From the NCBI RefSeq assembly GCF_900446255.1, contig NZ_UIGI01000001.1:2134763-2198762 (forward strand): a stretch of DNA of 64,000 nt, written 5' to 3'. Within the stretch, counting starts at the first letter, position 1; the number at the start of each line of letters is the position of its first letter. Under the pieces are notes generated by a model, which made no database searches, was not told the DNA's origin, and saw only the letters and a list, made by a program, of their open reading frames with translations. Shown piece by piece: positions 9,889 to 18,892 of this stretch. The position numbers and the translations under genes are program-made. The DNA comes from Buttiauxella agrestis. Lineage in GTDB: Bacteria > Pseudomonadota > Gammaproteobacteria > Enterobacterales > Enterobacteriaceae.

Positions 9889-10187
9889 CCCTAAGGTGGA
9901 ATAGCGCTATAACAGTGGGGTATAGCGCTAAAATGTATTGTAGACCGCGTATTTCACAATATTTAATTCTTTAAAATCCCTTCAGATTTCCTTTTATTAA
10001 TATATATAAATATTAACGACACGCATTATTTTTGTATTTGATTTGATAAATTCTTGTAAAACAAAATGTATTCTAATAAATAATGTATCTTTCTCGAATT
10101 TGTATATAATTAGCGCCCGTTTTAACAATGTAGAACTATTTCTCAATTGAGAATGTGATTTTATTAGTGTTCATGGCGATTTTAGAA
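9889..10187. other. AT-rich intergenic region with a perfect inverted repeat
   Basis: The stretch contains a perfect 10-base inverted repeat, TAGCGCTATA / TATAGCGCTA at 9902-9911 and 9921-9930, separated by nine bases. It lacks a T-run, so it looks more like an operator than a terminator. The remaining 250 bases are very AT-rich and probably hold the promoter of the diguanylate cyclase gene. No ORF is convincing. Confidence 0.55.
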
Positions 10188-11711
10188 ATGAAGAAACTAT
10201 CGACAAACAAAGCCATAATAATCCACATGTCTGTCATGTTGATTCCTTTTATCTTTCTTTGCACTTGTGCATTTTTCTACATTAAATACGAGAAAGAAAA
10301 CGATTTTAGAGACACAATGAGAAGGTTTACCGATAACTCTGCCAAATCCTGCGTGGAGCGCCCGGTGGACGAGATGAAATTATTATTGCTTTCACTATCA
10401 GATAATATGAAAGGGAATGCAATTGAAAAGTATTTATCTTCAGAATACATCGATCTCAATATGGTTATCCCTTCAATTGTTGACTCGACGATGTTTTTTA
10501 GTTCTGCGTTGGTTTCTGATGTGTTTGAAAATTACAAAATTTACCCAGAAATTAAAATAAGTCCATTTGCTCCAAGTGCGAGGCCATGGTATCCACACGC
10601 AGGAATAAAAGATGAAATAATATTTTCTGACCCCTATGAAACATTGAAGCTGGATAGGTCTAAAGAACAGTCCAAACTTTCTGTCACTGTCAGTATGAAT
10701 ATATTCGACGCGCATTCGCAACAAGTAGGAAACGTTGCGTTCGATCTCGATATGAAGAACATGAGCAGAATGCTTCAGGAGGTCTCGATACCTTATGATG
10801 GCAGGTTTGAAATCGCCTCACGAAGCGGTGTTGTTGTCATGTACTCAAATACCGATGATGTGTTTAAGCGGACAATACCGAAGTCATGGCTACTTAAAAC
10901 CACCGAACGCTATGGCTCTTTTGTTGATGAGGAAACTGGGAAGATTGTTTATTACCGTGCATATAACAATCCTGGCTGGATAGCCTATACATCAGTAAAT
11001 ATAGCAACCTATACCAATACTTTTGAATCTGAATACAAACTACTGGCTTTGGTTATTTTTATATCATCAATTTTTTATTTTGTCGTGATTGCACTGTTTA
11101 GAATCTATTTCAAGCGTTTGATTAGCCTGTTATACATGAGTAGTAATGGTCTTGAGGTTAATAGCCAGGTTGAAAACTTTGAAAGTCTCTATGAAGGGAT
11201 GGTGCAAAAACATAAGCATCTTAAAGAAGTTGAAACGCTTTCTGTAACCGATACCTTAACTCAGGCAGGAACGCGTCGTAAATTTGAGCAAGATGCCGCC
11301 GATTTGCACAACAAGAATATCAACTTCCATCTCGCCATCATCGACCTGGATAACTTTAAGCAAATTAATGACACATTTGGACACCCTGTCGGTGACACAG
11401 TGCTTAAAAATGTCTGCCGCATTGGGACCAGAATAATGGGGGACGATTATTCAATTTACCGTTTTGGCGGCGAAGAATTGGTAGTCATTTTCCCAGGCAT
11501 CACCTTTAAACAATCTTACGAATTGATGGACGAATGGCGAAATGAAGTTGCTCAACGTATCTGGCGTGAAGAATCGCTCAAAGTGACGTTCAGTTGTGGA
11601 ATGGTAGAAACTGATTCTAAGCACGGCCTGGATAAAATGTTAGAGCAAGCGGATAAACTTCTTTATGAGGCGAAAAAGAACGGCAAGAATTGCATCGTAG
11701 CCGACATATAA
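10188..11711 (+). CDS. membrane diguanylate cyclase with periplasmic Cache-type sensor (GGEEL)
   Basis: A ~507-residue protein with a transmembrane helix near residues 12-32, a ~250-residue periplasmic Cache-like sensor region (contains SARPWYPHAG and WIAYTSVNIATY), a second helix near 288-308 (LLALVIFISSIFYFVVIALF) and a C-terminal GGDEF domain. The active site reads RFGGEELVV and the upstream substrate motif IIDLDNFKQINDTFGHPVGD is intact, so it should make c-di-GMP. No RxxD inhibitory site is at the usual place. Codon use is more AT-rich than its neighbours, which suggests acquisition. The start is uncertain: GTG 10155, ATG 10173 and ATG 10188 are in frame and none has a strong ribosome site. 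YcgR, a c-di-GMP receptor, is encoded at 23.5 kb. Confidence 0.88.
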   Translation: MKKLSTNKAIIIHMSVMLIPFIFLCTCAFFYIKYEKENDFRDTMRRFTDNSAKSCVERPVDEMKLLLLSLSDNMKGNAIEKYLSSEYIDLNMVIPSIVDSTMFFSSALVSDVFENYKIYPEIKISPFAPSARPWYPHAGIKDEIIFSDPYETLKLDRSKEQSKLSVTVSMNIFDAHSQQVGNVAFDLDMKNMSRMLQEVSIPYDGRFEIASRSGVVVMYSNTDDVFKRTIPKSWLLKTTERYGSFVDEETGKIVYYRAYNNPGWIAYTSVNIATYTNTFESEYKLLALVIFISSIFYFVVIALFRIYFKRLISLLYMSSNGLEVNSQVENFESLYEGMVQKHKHLKEVETLSVTDTLTQAGTRRKFEQDAADLHNKNINFHLAIIDLDNFKQINDTFGHPVGDTVLKNVCRIGTRIMGDDYSIYRFGGEELVVIFPGITFKQSYELMDEWRNEVAQRIWREESLKVTFSCGMVETDSKHGLDKMLEQADKLLYEAKKNGKNCIVADI

Positions 11712-11767
11712 ACTCTAAATTTATTCGCTAGCCCCAGTGAAATGGGGCGATACAGACTAAACTGCTA

Positions 11768-11811
11768 AGGTTTGTCCGACTTGTGAAAATAAATCGTACA
11801 AACCTGTTTTT
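11768..11811 (+). terminator. long hairpin AGGTTTGT/ACAAACCT followed by T-run
   Basis: A perfect 8-base inverted repeat closes a ~22-base loop and is followed by GTTTTT. It may end the cyclase transcript, or form part of the 5' leader of the following microprotein gene. Confidence 0.5.
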
Positions 11812-11855
11812 CCCTGATACAGTATCCTTTCAATAACAAATAAAAGTAGGTTTTT

Positions 11856-12032
11856 ATCCAATATTTATCATTTAAGTGTCCGTCATGTGGCGGTTCACAG
11901 TATCGCACTTCCCCCTACGATGTCCGAGAAACAAATCCCTATGGCGCTGTTTGTATCTTCTGTAAATCAGGGATGCACCTCCTTCATCGTCCGATGAGTG
12001 CGATTCATCAACATAATGCAGTGGCTCGCTAA
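11856..12032 (+). CDS. YmcF/YnfQ-like zinc-ribbon microprotein with probable ATC start
   Basis: A 58-residue reading frame encodes IQYLSFKCPSCGGSQYRTS and then VCIFCKSGM, i.e. two CxxC pairs of a small zinc ribbon. It resembles the E. coli cold-shock microproteins YmcF and YnfQ, which are reported to start on ATT. Here no ATG, GTG or TTG lies between the in-frame stop (TAG at 11847) and the first cysteine pair, but ATC at 11856 is preceded by AAAGTAGG five bases away, a good ribosome site. The first in-frame ATG is beyond the CxxC pairs. ATC is the near-cognate equivalent of ATT, sensitive to IF3 discrimination. Zinc binding and cold induction are inferred from the family. Confidence 0.72.
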   Translation: MQYLSFKCPSCGGSQYRTSPYDVRETNPYGAVCIFCKSGMHLLHRPMSAIHQHNAVAR

Positions 12033-12103
12033 GAGCTGATTCCGCTGGTTTTGCTTTTCCCACTCCTGCACTGTTACCATTCGGCCTCCATAACGGAGGA
12101 ATA

Positions 12104-12340
12104 ATGAAAAAAATAACAATACTGCTTGGGGCTATCATTCTCAGCGGTTGTTCATCACCTGAACCCACAGCACCCAAACCACCACAGGTTATCGGCATGC
12201 CGAACCCAGCGTCTGTTTACTGCCAGGCTAAAGGCGGGGAATTACGGACGGTGAAAACCGATTTGGGTGAGCGTGGCGATTGTTTGCTGCCGAGTGGAGA
12301 ACGGATGGACCAGTGGGAGTTATATCGACGCGACCACTAA
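12104..12340 (+). CDS. small DUF333 lipoprotein
   Basis: A 78-residue lipoprotein precursor: MKKITILLGAIILSGC has a clear lipobox with Cys at residue 16. The mature part is a DUF333 domain (NPASVYCQAKGGELRTV, then GDCLLPSGERMDQWELYR). Such proteins are often labelled putative hemolysin without evidence; the function is unknown. GGAGGA lies six bases before the ATG. A shared terminator separates it from the convergent dsbB. Confidence 0.88.
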   Translation: MKKITILLGAIILSGCSSPEPTAPKPPQVIGMPNPASVYCQAKGGELRTVKTDLGERGDCLLPSGERMDQWELYRRDH

Positions 12341-12344
12341 TAAT

Positions 12345-12369
12345 AAAAAACCCGCCAAGGCGGGTTTTT
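12345..12369 (+). terminator. bidirectional terminator between the DUF333 gene and dsbB
   Basis: AAAAAACCCGCC pairs with GGCGGGTTTTT around a very short loop; the flanking A- and T-runs let it work for both convergent genes. Confidence 0.9.
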
Positions 12370-12388
12370 GTATTTCTGGAAGATGAAA

Positions 12389-12919
12389 TTAGCGCCCGAA
12401 CAGATCACGACGCTTAGGTTTGAAAGGCTGAGCAATCAAGACCAGTACCGCAATCAGCAGGAAGATAGCAAAAATACCCACTAACCACTGCACCATATCC
12501 AGCGTCAGGAACTCCCACTGGCGCACGGAACAATCACCTGTTGCCACAAACACTGACGGCAGCCACTTATCGAGTGGGAGCCAGCTTGGGAAACGTGCGG
12601 CAAAATCGCAAGTTACGAATGGAGAAGGGTGAAGCTGAAGCATAGTGTGTTCCCATGCTAATTGCAGACCTTTCCCAGCGCTGTAAATCCACAGTGCAAT
12701 CCCGGCATAGCGCAGCGGTGTTTTTGGCGCAATCGCGCCGACAATCCCTGCACCCATAATGCCAAACAGCGCACAACGCTCATAAATACACATCACACAA
12801 GGTTTCAGCATCATCACGTGCTGGAACCACAATGCCACCATTTCCAGAGCGAAGGCTGTGAAGGCCAGAAGAAGCCAGGCACCGCGCCCGCGGGAGCATT
12901 GGTTTAAATATCGCAACAT
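12389..12919 (-). CDS. dsbB: DsbB, disulfide bond formation membrane protein
   Basis: The 176-residue protein has four membrane helices and two periplasmic cysteine pairs: KPCVMCIYE (the quinone-linked CxxC) and the pair in FVTCDF ... VATGDCSV, which reoxidises DsbA. Electrons pass to ubiquinone. The length equals E. coli DsbB. The frame is open 67 codons upstream (to 13120, into nhaB), but the ATG at 12919 ([15 protein letters not shown]) matches E. coli and is chosen. Confidence 0.96.
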   Translation of the reverse strand: MLRYLNQCSRGRGAWLLLAFTAFALEMVALWFQHVMMLKPCVMCIYERCALFGIMGAGIVGAIAPKTPLRYAGIALWIYSAGKGLQLAWEHTMLQLHPSPFVTCDFAARFPSWLPLDKWLPSVFVATGDCSVRQWEFLTLDMVQWLVGIFAIFLLIAVLVLIAQPFKPKRRDLFGR

Positions 12920-13027
12920 AATCAGTATCCCTGCAACATGCGTTGAGTCGGCAGTGTAAACGAATTCGATTTCTGTGCCAGTAGGCACATCAAAATAACA
13001 CGCTAATTGAATGTTTATCAGACAAAA

Positions 13028-13061
13028 AACTAAACGGGCTGTAGACAACCCGTTAGTTTTA
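13028..13061 (-). terminator. terminator after nhaB
   Basis: On the minus strand AAACTAACGGG pairs with CCCGTTTAGTTT and is followed by TTTTGTC. It directly follows the nhaB stop and isolates dsbB. Confidence 0.8.
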
Positions 13062-13062
13062 T

Positions 13063-14649
13063 TTAGTGCGTTACGGCACCCATCACTGGCGACGAAATCC
13101 AACCGGCATGTGTCATCCACTCGGTTGCCGGGACCAAAGTAAATTCAACGCACAACAGACCGACAAGCGTCAGTACCAGCGTATACGGCAATGCCATCAA
13201 CACCATACGCCCGTACGAAAGACGAATGAGCGGAGCCAGCGCTGACGTTAGCAGGAATAAGAATGCGGCCTGGCCGTTTGGCGTGGCGACTGAAGGTAAA
13301 TTCGTGCCGGTGTTAATCGCCACCGCCAGTAACTCAAACTGTTTGAGATCGATAATACCGTGGGTAAGAGCGGCTTTCGCTTCGTTGATGTAAACGGTGC
13401 CGACGAACACGTTATCGGATATTGACGACAAAATGCCGTTGAACAGATAGAACAACGCCAACTGCGAATGCGGTTCAGCCTGCAATACAAAGTGGATAAC
13501 GGGCGTAAACAAATGCTGGTCGATTATCACGGCGACAACAGCGAAAAACACCGTAAGCAGAGCGGTGAAGGGTAGCGCCTCGGTAAATGCCTTTCCTATC
13601 TGATGTTCATCAGTCACGCCGCATAGCGCGGTAGCAAAGATAATCACCGACAACCCGATCAGCCCAACCTCGGCTAAATGCAGTGCCAGCGCAATCACCA
13701 GCCAGACGCCAATTAATGCCTGAACCACCAGTTTCACTTTGTCCTGACGGGTACGTTTTTGCGCACTTTGGGTATCGTAGTCCTGCAAAATACCGCGAAC
13801 TTTTTCCGGCAGCTTTTCGCCATACCCGAGGATCTTAGTTATCTCCAGTAGTACGCAGGTCGCTAAACCACAGATCAGAACAGGAATTGTCACTGGTGCC
13901 ATACGCAGAAGGAAATCGCCAAAATGCCAACCTGCACTTTTCGCGATAATCAGGTTCTGCGGCTCGCCGACCATCGTCATCACGCCACCCAGTGCGGTGC
14001 CGACACCGGCATGCATCATCAGGCTGCGTAAAAATGCGCGGAATTGTTCGAGAGTGGAGCGGTTATCGGAATCAAGGAGAGAGTCATCCTGGATATCATC
14101 GTCGAGACACCCGGTAGAGGCGACACGGTGGTAGATATCATAAAAACCAACCGCGACGCTGATGACGACCGCGACCACGGTGAGAGCATCCAGAAATGCG
14201 GATAAAAATGCCGCAGCGATACAAAAAGAGAGTGAAAGCAGAATTTTCGAACGGATACCCAGCAGCAACTTGGTAAAGACCAGAAGCAAAAGCTGCTTCA
14301 TAAAGTAGATGCCCGCCACCATAAATATCAGCAGCAGCAACACTTCAAGATTTGAGGCAATTTCTTCCCGCACATGATCGGCGCTGGTCATCCCAACGAA
14401 CACGGCTTCAATGGCCAGCAGGCCACCAGGCAGAAGTGGGTAGCATTTCAATGCCATTGCGAGGGTGAAAATAAACTCTGCAACCAACAGCCAGCCTGCA
14501 ATAAATGGGCTGACAAACCAAAAGACCAACGGGTTAATGACTAAAAAAGTCAGTAAAGTCAGTTTGTACCAGTTCGGTGATTGACCTAAGAAGTTGCGAA
14601 ATAGCGCGCGCCCGGTAGACATTTCCATCGTAGAATTTTCATGCTCCAT
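13063..14649 (-). CDS. nhaB: NhaB, Na+/H+ antiporter
   Basis: A 521-528-residue integral membrane protein of the NhaB family, exchanging cytoplasmic Na+ for H+ at the inner membrane. Conserved blocks include [36 protein letters not shown] and [18 protein letters not shown], typical of the ion-transporter superfamily. E. coli NhaB starts at a position equal to the ATG at 14628; the ATG at 14649 adds seven residues (MEHENST) and neither has a strong ribosome site. The C-terminus is somewhat longer than in E. coli (513). Divergent from fadR, as in E. coli. Confidence 0.95.
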   Translation of the reverse strand: MEHENSTMEMSTGRALFRNFLGQSPNWYKLTLLTFLVINPLVFWFVSPFIAGWLLVAEFIFTLAMALKCYPLLPGGLLAIEAVFVGMTSADHVREEIASNLEVLLLLIFMVAGIYFMKQLLLLVFTKLLLGIRSKILLSLSFCIAAAFLSAFLDALTVVAVVISVAVGFYDIYHRVASTGCLDDDIQDDSLLDSDNRSTLEQFRAFLRSLMMHAGVGTALGGVMTMVGEPQNLIIAKSAGWHFGDFLLRMAPVTIPVLICGLATCVLLEITKILGYGEKLPEKVRGILQDYDTQSAQKRTRQDKVKLVVQALIGVWLVIALALHLAEVGLIGLSVIIFATALCGVTDEHQIGKAFTEALPFTALLTVFFAVVAVIIDQHLFTPVIHFVLQAEPHSQLALFYLFNGILSSISDNVFVGTVYINEAKAALTHGIIDLKQFELLAVAINTGTNLPSVATPNGQAAFLFLLTSALAPLIRLSYGRMVLMALPYTLVLTLVGLLCVEFTLVPATEWMTHAGWISSPVMGAVTH

Positions 14650-14926
14650 TTATCCGTATTACCTCGAAGCCGGGTGAGGTGAAGCCATCTCCCCGATCTT
14701 AAAAGCGAAATAGTGCGGATAAATATAAAGTTGCGTTCAGTTGTGTCGTTTCAGGGTACTCGCGCACAAGATATCAATCAAGGCATAGGAATATTCTTTA
14801 GTTGTGTGATTGACCCACAAAATTAAACCATGATTCCAGAATTGGCGGTTGTCACCGCTACCTGCGCCGCAAGGCATCTGGTATGATGAGTCTCTTTAGC
14901 AAAACCTGTGTAATGGAAAGCATACT

Positions 14927-15646
14927 ATGGTCATTAAGGCGCAGAGCCCAGCGGGTTTCGCGGAAGAATACATCATCGAAAGTATCTGGAATAACCGCTT
15001 CGCGCCGGGAACTATTCTTCCGGCTGAACGCGAGTTATCCGAACTGATTGGTGTGACCCGTACCACATTGCGCGAGGTGCTTCAGCGTCTGGCGCGTGAT
15101 GGCTGGTTAACGATTCAGCATGGTAAGCCGACCAAAGTGAACAACTTCTGGGAAACTTCCGGTTTAAACATTCTGGAAACTCTGGCGCGTCTCGATCACG
15201 ACAGCGTGCCGCAGTTGATCGATAACCTGCTGTCAGTGCGAACAAATATCGCGACTATTTTTATTCGTACCGCTGTTCGTCAGCATCCGGATAAAGCGCA
15301 AGAAGTCCTGGCGACCGCGAACAGTGTTGAAGACCATGCTGATGCATTTGCAAAGCTTGATTACAACATTTTCCGTGGCCTGGCATTTGCTTCGGGAAAC
15401 CCGATCTACGGTCTAATCCTCAATGGAATGAAAGGGTTATACACCCGTATTGGGCGTCATTACTTCTCAAGTCCGGAAGCACGCAGCCTGGCGTTAGGTT
15501 TCTACCATCGTCTGGCTGAAATTTGCCAACAAGGTTTGCACGATCAAGTGTTTGATACCGTGCGTACCTATGGGCGTGAAAGCGGTGATATCTGGCATCG
15601 AATGCAGAAAAATTTACCGGGCGATTTGGCGATGCACAGCCGATAG
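14927..15646 (+). CDS. fadR: FadR, acyl-CoA-responsive regulator of fatty acid metabolism
   Basis: The 239-residue GntR-family protein is almost identical to E. coli FadR. The N-terminal winged helix ([20 protein letters not shown]) binds the operator and the C-terminal all-helical domain binds long-chain acyl-CoA. It represses fad genes, including fadD at 2203 whose operator is visible here, and activates fabA/fabB in E. coli. Preceded by a 277-base divergent region shared with nhaB; followed by a terminator. Confidence 0.98.
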   Translation: MVIKAQSPAGFAEEYIIESIWNNRFAPGTILPAERELSELIGVTRTTLREVLQRLARDGWLTIQHGKPTKVNNFWETSGLNILETLARLDHDSVPQLIDNLLSVRTNIATIFIRTAVRQHPDKAQEVLATANSVEDHADAFAKLDYNIFRGLAFASGNPIYGLILNGMKGLYTRIGRHYFSSPEARSLALGFYHRLAEICQQGLHDQVFDTVRTYGRESGDIWHRMQKNLPGDLAMHSR

Positions 15647-15676
15647 GCGAACATTACCCATGCCGACAGCAAAACG

Positions 15677-15707
15677 AAAAACGCTTCCCGAAGGAAGCGT
15701 TTTTTTA
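15677..15707 (+). terminator. terminator after fadR (also serves ycgB)
   Basis: AAACGCTTCC pairs with GGAAGCGTTT around CGAA, followed by a run of seven T. It lies between the convergent fadR and ycgB genes and is A-rich on the other side, so it can act both ways. Confidence 0.9.
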
Positions 15708-15710
15708 TGC

Positions 15711-17246
15711 TTACAGACTATTGATCCTTGGAGGGCAGCGTTCAAGTAACTCAACACTGCCATCTTCATTTTGCTGCTCGAGAGTGACATCAAAGCCCCA
15801 AAGGCGATGAACATGCTTCAGAACTTCACGACGACCTTTATCCAGCGGGGCGCGGTTATGTGGGATGTATCGCAAAGTCAGCGAGCGGTCGCCACGTAAG
15901 TCAACGTTCCAGACCTGAATATTAGGCTCAAGGTTACTCAGATTGTACTGAGCAGAAAGCTCGGCTCGAATCTTACGATAGCCCTCTTCATTATGAATGG
16001 CGGCAATTTCAAGATAATTATTGCGGTCATCGTCCAGCACCGTAAACAGGCGGAAATCACGCATCAGTTTTGGGGACAAAAACTGGCTGATAAAACTTTC
16101 ATCTTTGAAATCGCGCATCGCGAAATGCAGCGTTTCCAGCCAATCTTTACCCGCAATATCCGGGAACCAATAACGGTCTTCTTCAGTAGGCGACTGACAA
16201 ATCCGCTTGATGTCCTGGAACATCGCAAAGCCGAGTGCATACGGGTTAATTCCGTTGTACCACGGGCTGTTATACGGCGGTTGGAACACTACATTGGTGT
16301 GGCTATGCAAGAACTCCAGCATAAACCTGTCGGTCACTTTTCCTTCATCATACAGATGGTTAAGAATGGTGTAGTGCCAGAACGTCGCCCAGCCTTCGTT
16401 CATCACCTGAGTCTGTTTCTGAGGGTAAAAATACTGGCTGACTTTACGCACGATACGCAAAATCTCACGCTGCCAGGACTCCAGCAACGGCGCATTTTTC
16501 TCCATAAAATAGAGTAAGTTTTCCTGCGGCTCAGAAGGATAACGGCGCGCTTCGGCCACCGTCTTTTCTTCTTCACGACGTGGTAGCGTGCGCCACAGCG
16601 TATTCACCTGGCTTTGCAGATACTCCTCGCGGCTTTTTTGTCGGGCGGTCTCTTCTTGCAGGGATATTTTTTGCGGACGTTTGTAACGGTCAACGCCGTA
16701 GTTCATCAACGCATGGCAAGAGTCGAGCAGACGTTCAACTTCGTCCACGCCGTAGCGTTCTTCACACTCGGTAATATATTTACGCGCGAAGATCAGGTAA
16801 TCGATAATCGAGCTGGCATCCGTCCAGCTACGGAATAAGTAGTTATTCTTGAAGAACGAGTTATGCCCGTAGCACGCATGAGCAATCACCAGCGCCTGCA
16901 TCGTGATGGTATTTTCTTCCATCAGATAGGCGATACACGGATTGGAGTTGATGACAATTTCGTACGCCAGACCCTGTTGCCCGTGCTTATACAACCGTTC
17001 CGTTTCAATGAACTTTTTACCAAACGACCAATGAGGATAGTTAATCGGCATCCCGACACTCGAATACGCATCCATCATTTGTTCGGAGGTAATCACTTCA
17101 ATTTGATGAGGATAGGTCTCCAGGCGATAGAGTTTGGCAACACGGTCTATCTCAGCGAGGTAGACATCAAGCAGCTCGAACGTCCAGTCAGGTCCATCAC
17201 TTAGACGTTTAGAATCCTTTGTGGCGGAATCAGTAACAATAGCCAT
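15711..17246 (-). CDS. ycgB: YcgB, SpoVR-family protein
   Basis: A 511-residue SpoVR-family protein, nearly the same length as E. coli YcgB (510). Conserved stretches include SFGKKFIETERLYK, YGHNSFFKNNYLF and VMNEGWATFWHY. The molecular function is unknown; the family is often RpoS-dependent and linked with YeaG/YeaH in E. coli. The frame is open 40 codons further upstream, but the ATG at 17246 has GAGGG upstream and matches the E. coli start. Its upstream region is shared with dadA. Confidence 0.94.
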   Translation of the reverse strand: MAIVTDSATKDSKRLSDGPDWTFELLDVYLAEIDRVAKLYRLETYPHQIEVITSEQMMDAYSSVGMPINYPHWSFGKKFIETERLYKHGQQGLAYEIVINSNPCIAYLMEENTITMQALVIAHACYGHNSFFKNNYLFRSWTDASSIIDYLIFARKYITECEERYGVDEVERLLDSCHALMNYGVDRYKRPQKISLQEETARQKSREEYLQSQVNTLWRTLPRREEEKTVAEARRYPSEPQENLLYFMEKNAPLLESWQREILRIVRKVSQYFYPQKQTQVMNEGWATFWHYTILNHLYDEGKVTDRFMLEFLHSHTNVVFQPPYNSPWYNGINPYALGFAMFQDIKRICQSPTEEDRYWFPDIAGKDWLETLHFAMRDFKDESFISQFLSPKLMRDFRLFTVLDDDRNNYLEIAAIHNEEGYRKIRAELSAQYNLSNLEPNIQVWNVDLRGDRSLTLRYIPHNRAPLDKGRREVLKHVHRLWGFDVTLEQQNEDGSVELLERCPPRINSL

Positions 17247-17466
17247 CAGCGCGCCCTCATTGTTGGCGGCTCTCTCTGAATGGAAAGCCTCACTTTCAAG
17301 AATAGACAACTCCTGAAACTTAGCTGCTGTAAGCAAAATTTTTTCCACGCGATTTACGTATTCCAATGACCCGTCATTAATCCAATAAGTAGCATAATAT
17401 TTTGTTGATAATATTGTACCAAGCAGGAGATTCTAATAATCATGAAGCTGCTATATCAGGCCGGGA

Positions 17467-17482
17467 TGTGAGGAAAGTCACT
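17467..17482 (+). promoter_or_regulatory. CRP-cAMP site in the ycgB-dadA intergenic region
   Basis: TGTGAGGAAAGTCACT matches the CRP core TGTGA-N6-TCACA at nine of ten positions, about 90 bases before dadA. E. coli dadAX is controlled by CRP and Lrp. The rest of the 326-base divergent region (17247-17572) is AT-rich and should hold both promoters; Lrp sites are too degenerate to mark by eye. Confidence 0.7.
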
Positions 17483-17572
17483 ATAACAAAGCCATATGTT
17501 GAATAACATTTTCATCTGAGTTATCAATTTGTAATCAGAAGATTATTCTTTTAGCTAAATGGTGGAATGGTT

Positions 17573-18871
17573 ATGCGTGTTGTGGTGCTTGGAAGTGGCG
17601 TAGTCGGTGTCAGCAGTGCCTGGTATTTGCGCCAGGCTGGGCATGATGTCACGGTTATCGACAGGGAAGCGGGGCCGGCAATGGAAACCAGCGCGGCGAA
17701 TGCCGGGCAAATTTCACCGGGTTATGCCGCGCCATGGGCAGCACCTGGCGTTCCGCTCAAAGCCATTAAATGGATGTTCCAACGCCATGCGCCGCTGGCT
17801 ATCAGCCTGGATGGCACACAATTCCAGCTCAAATGGATGCTGCAAATGTTGCGTAACTGCGACATGCGCCATTACATGGAAAACAAAGGTCGGATGGTGC
17901 GTCTCGCAGAATATAGTCGCGACTGCCTGAAAGAATTGCGCCACACCACCAATATTCAGTACGAAGGACGGCAGGGCGGCACGCTCCAGTTGTTCCGCAC
18001 CGCGCAGCAGTACGAAAATGCTGCCAAAGATATCGCTGTTCTCAAAGATGCAGGCGTGCCTTACCAGCTACTTGAAGCCAGTCGCTTAGCCGAGGTCGAA
18101 CCTGCCCTGGCTGATGTCGCCCATAAACTGACCGGCGGCTTGCGTTTACCCAATGATGAAACGGGTGATTGCCAACTGTTTACCCAAAATCTGGCGCGTA
18201 TGGCGGCAGAGGCGGGCGTTGAGTTTCGTTTCAACACGCCGGTCGATCGTTTGCTGTATGAAGGGCAAAGTATTTATGGCGTGCAGTGTGGTAAAGAGGT
18301 CGTCAAAGCGGATGCTTATGTCGTCGCTTTCGGCTCTTATTCCACTGGTTTACTGAAAAATATCGTTGATATTCCTGTCTATCCACTCAAAGGCTATTCG
18401 CTGACCATCCCGATTGCCGACGAGCAAGGCGCACCGGTTTCGACTATTCTCGATGAAACATACAAAATTGCTATCACGCATTTTGACCAGCGCATCCGCG
18501 TGGGCGGGATGGCAGAAATTGTTGGCTTTAACACTGAGTTGCTGCAACCGCGTCGTGAGACGCTGGAAATGGTCGTGCGCGATCTTTATCCGCGTGGCGG
18601 GCATGTGGAGCAGGCAACATTCTGGACCGGTTTACGTCCGATGACGCCAGATGGCACACCGATTGTTGGACGCACTCCGTTCAAGAATCTGTGGCTCAAT
18701 ACCGGCCATGGCACGCTGGGTTGGACGATGGCCTGTGGCTCAGGCCAGATGCTCAGTGACTTAATTTCTGGAAGAACGCCCGCCATTCCCTTTGATGATC
18801 TTGCGGTGGCGCGTTACTCACCGGGTTTCAGGCCGACAGGCTCGCAGCGTCTGCACAACGCTCATAACTAA
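17573..18871 (+). CDS. dadA: DadA, D-amino acid dehydrogenase small subunit
   Basis: The 432-residue membrane-associated flavoprotein oxidises D-alanine and other D-amino acids to 2-oxo acids and ammonia, giving electrons to the quinone pool. It starts [19 protein letters not shown], a Rossmann GxGxxG FAD motif, and ends with the FAD-binding [16 protein letters not shown] region. An in-frame ATG two codons upstream (17567) is less likely because GGTGGA sits right against it. It is followed 21 bases later by dadX; together they catabolise L-alanine via D-alanine. Confidence 0.97.
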   Translation: MRVVVLGSGVVGVSSAWYLRQAGHDVTVIDREAGPAMETSAANAGQISPGYAAPWAAPGVPLKAIKWMFQRHAPLAISLDGTQFQLKWMLQMLRNCDMRHYMENKGRMVRLAEYSRDCLKELRHTTNIQYEGRQGGTLQLFRTAQQYENAAKDIAVLKDAGVPYQLLEASRLAEVEPALADVAHKLTGGLRLPNDETGDCQLFTQNLARMAAEAGVEFRFNTPVDRLLYEGQSIYGVQCGKEVVKADAYVVAFGSYSTGLLKNIVDIPVYPLKGYSLTIPIADEQGAPVSTILDETYKIAITHFDQRIRVGGMAEIVGFNTELLQPRRETLEMVVRDLYPRGGHVEQATFWTGLRPMTPDGTPIVGRTPFKNLWLNTGHGTLGWTMACGSGQMLSDLISGRTPAIPFDDLAVARYSPGFRPTGSQRLHNAHN

Positions 18872-18892
18872 ATTAAAACAAGGAGAGGACAC

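Noticed and set aside
11872-12198. 108-codon open frame on the minus strand
   Set aside because: It overlaps both the zinc-ribbon microprotein and the DUF333 lipoprotein on the opposite strand, and its sequence shows no pattern of a protein family.
15993-16517. 174-codon open frame on the plus strand
   Set aside because: Antisense to ycgB, which is strongly conserved; His/Arg-rich shadow composition.
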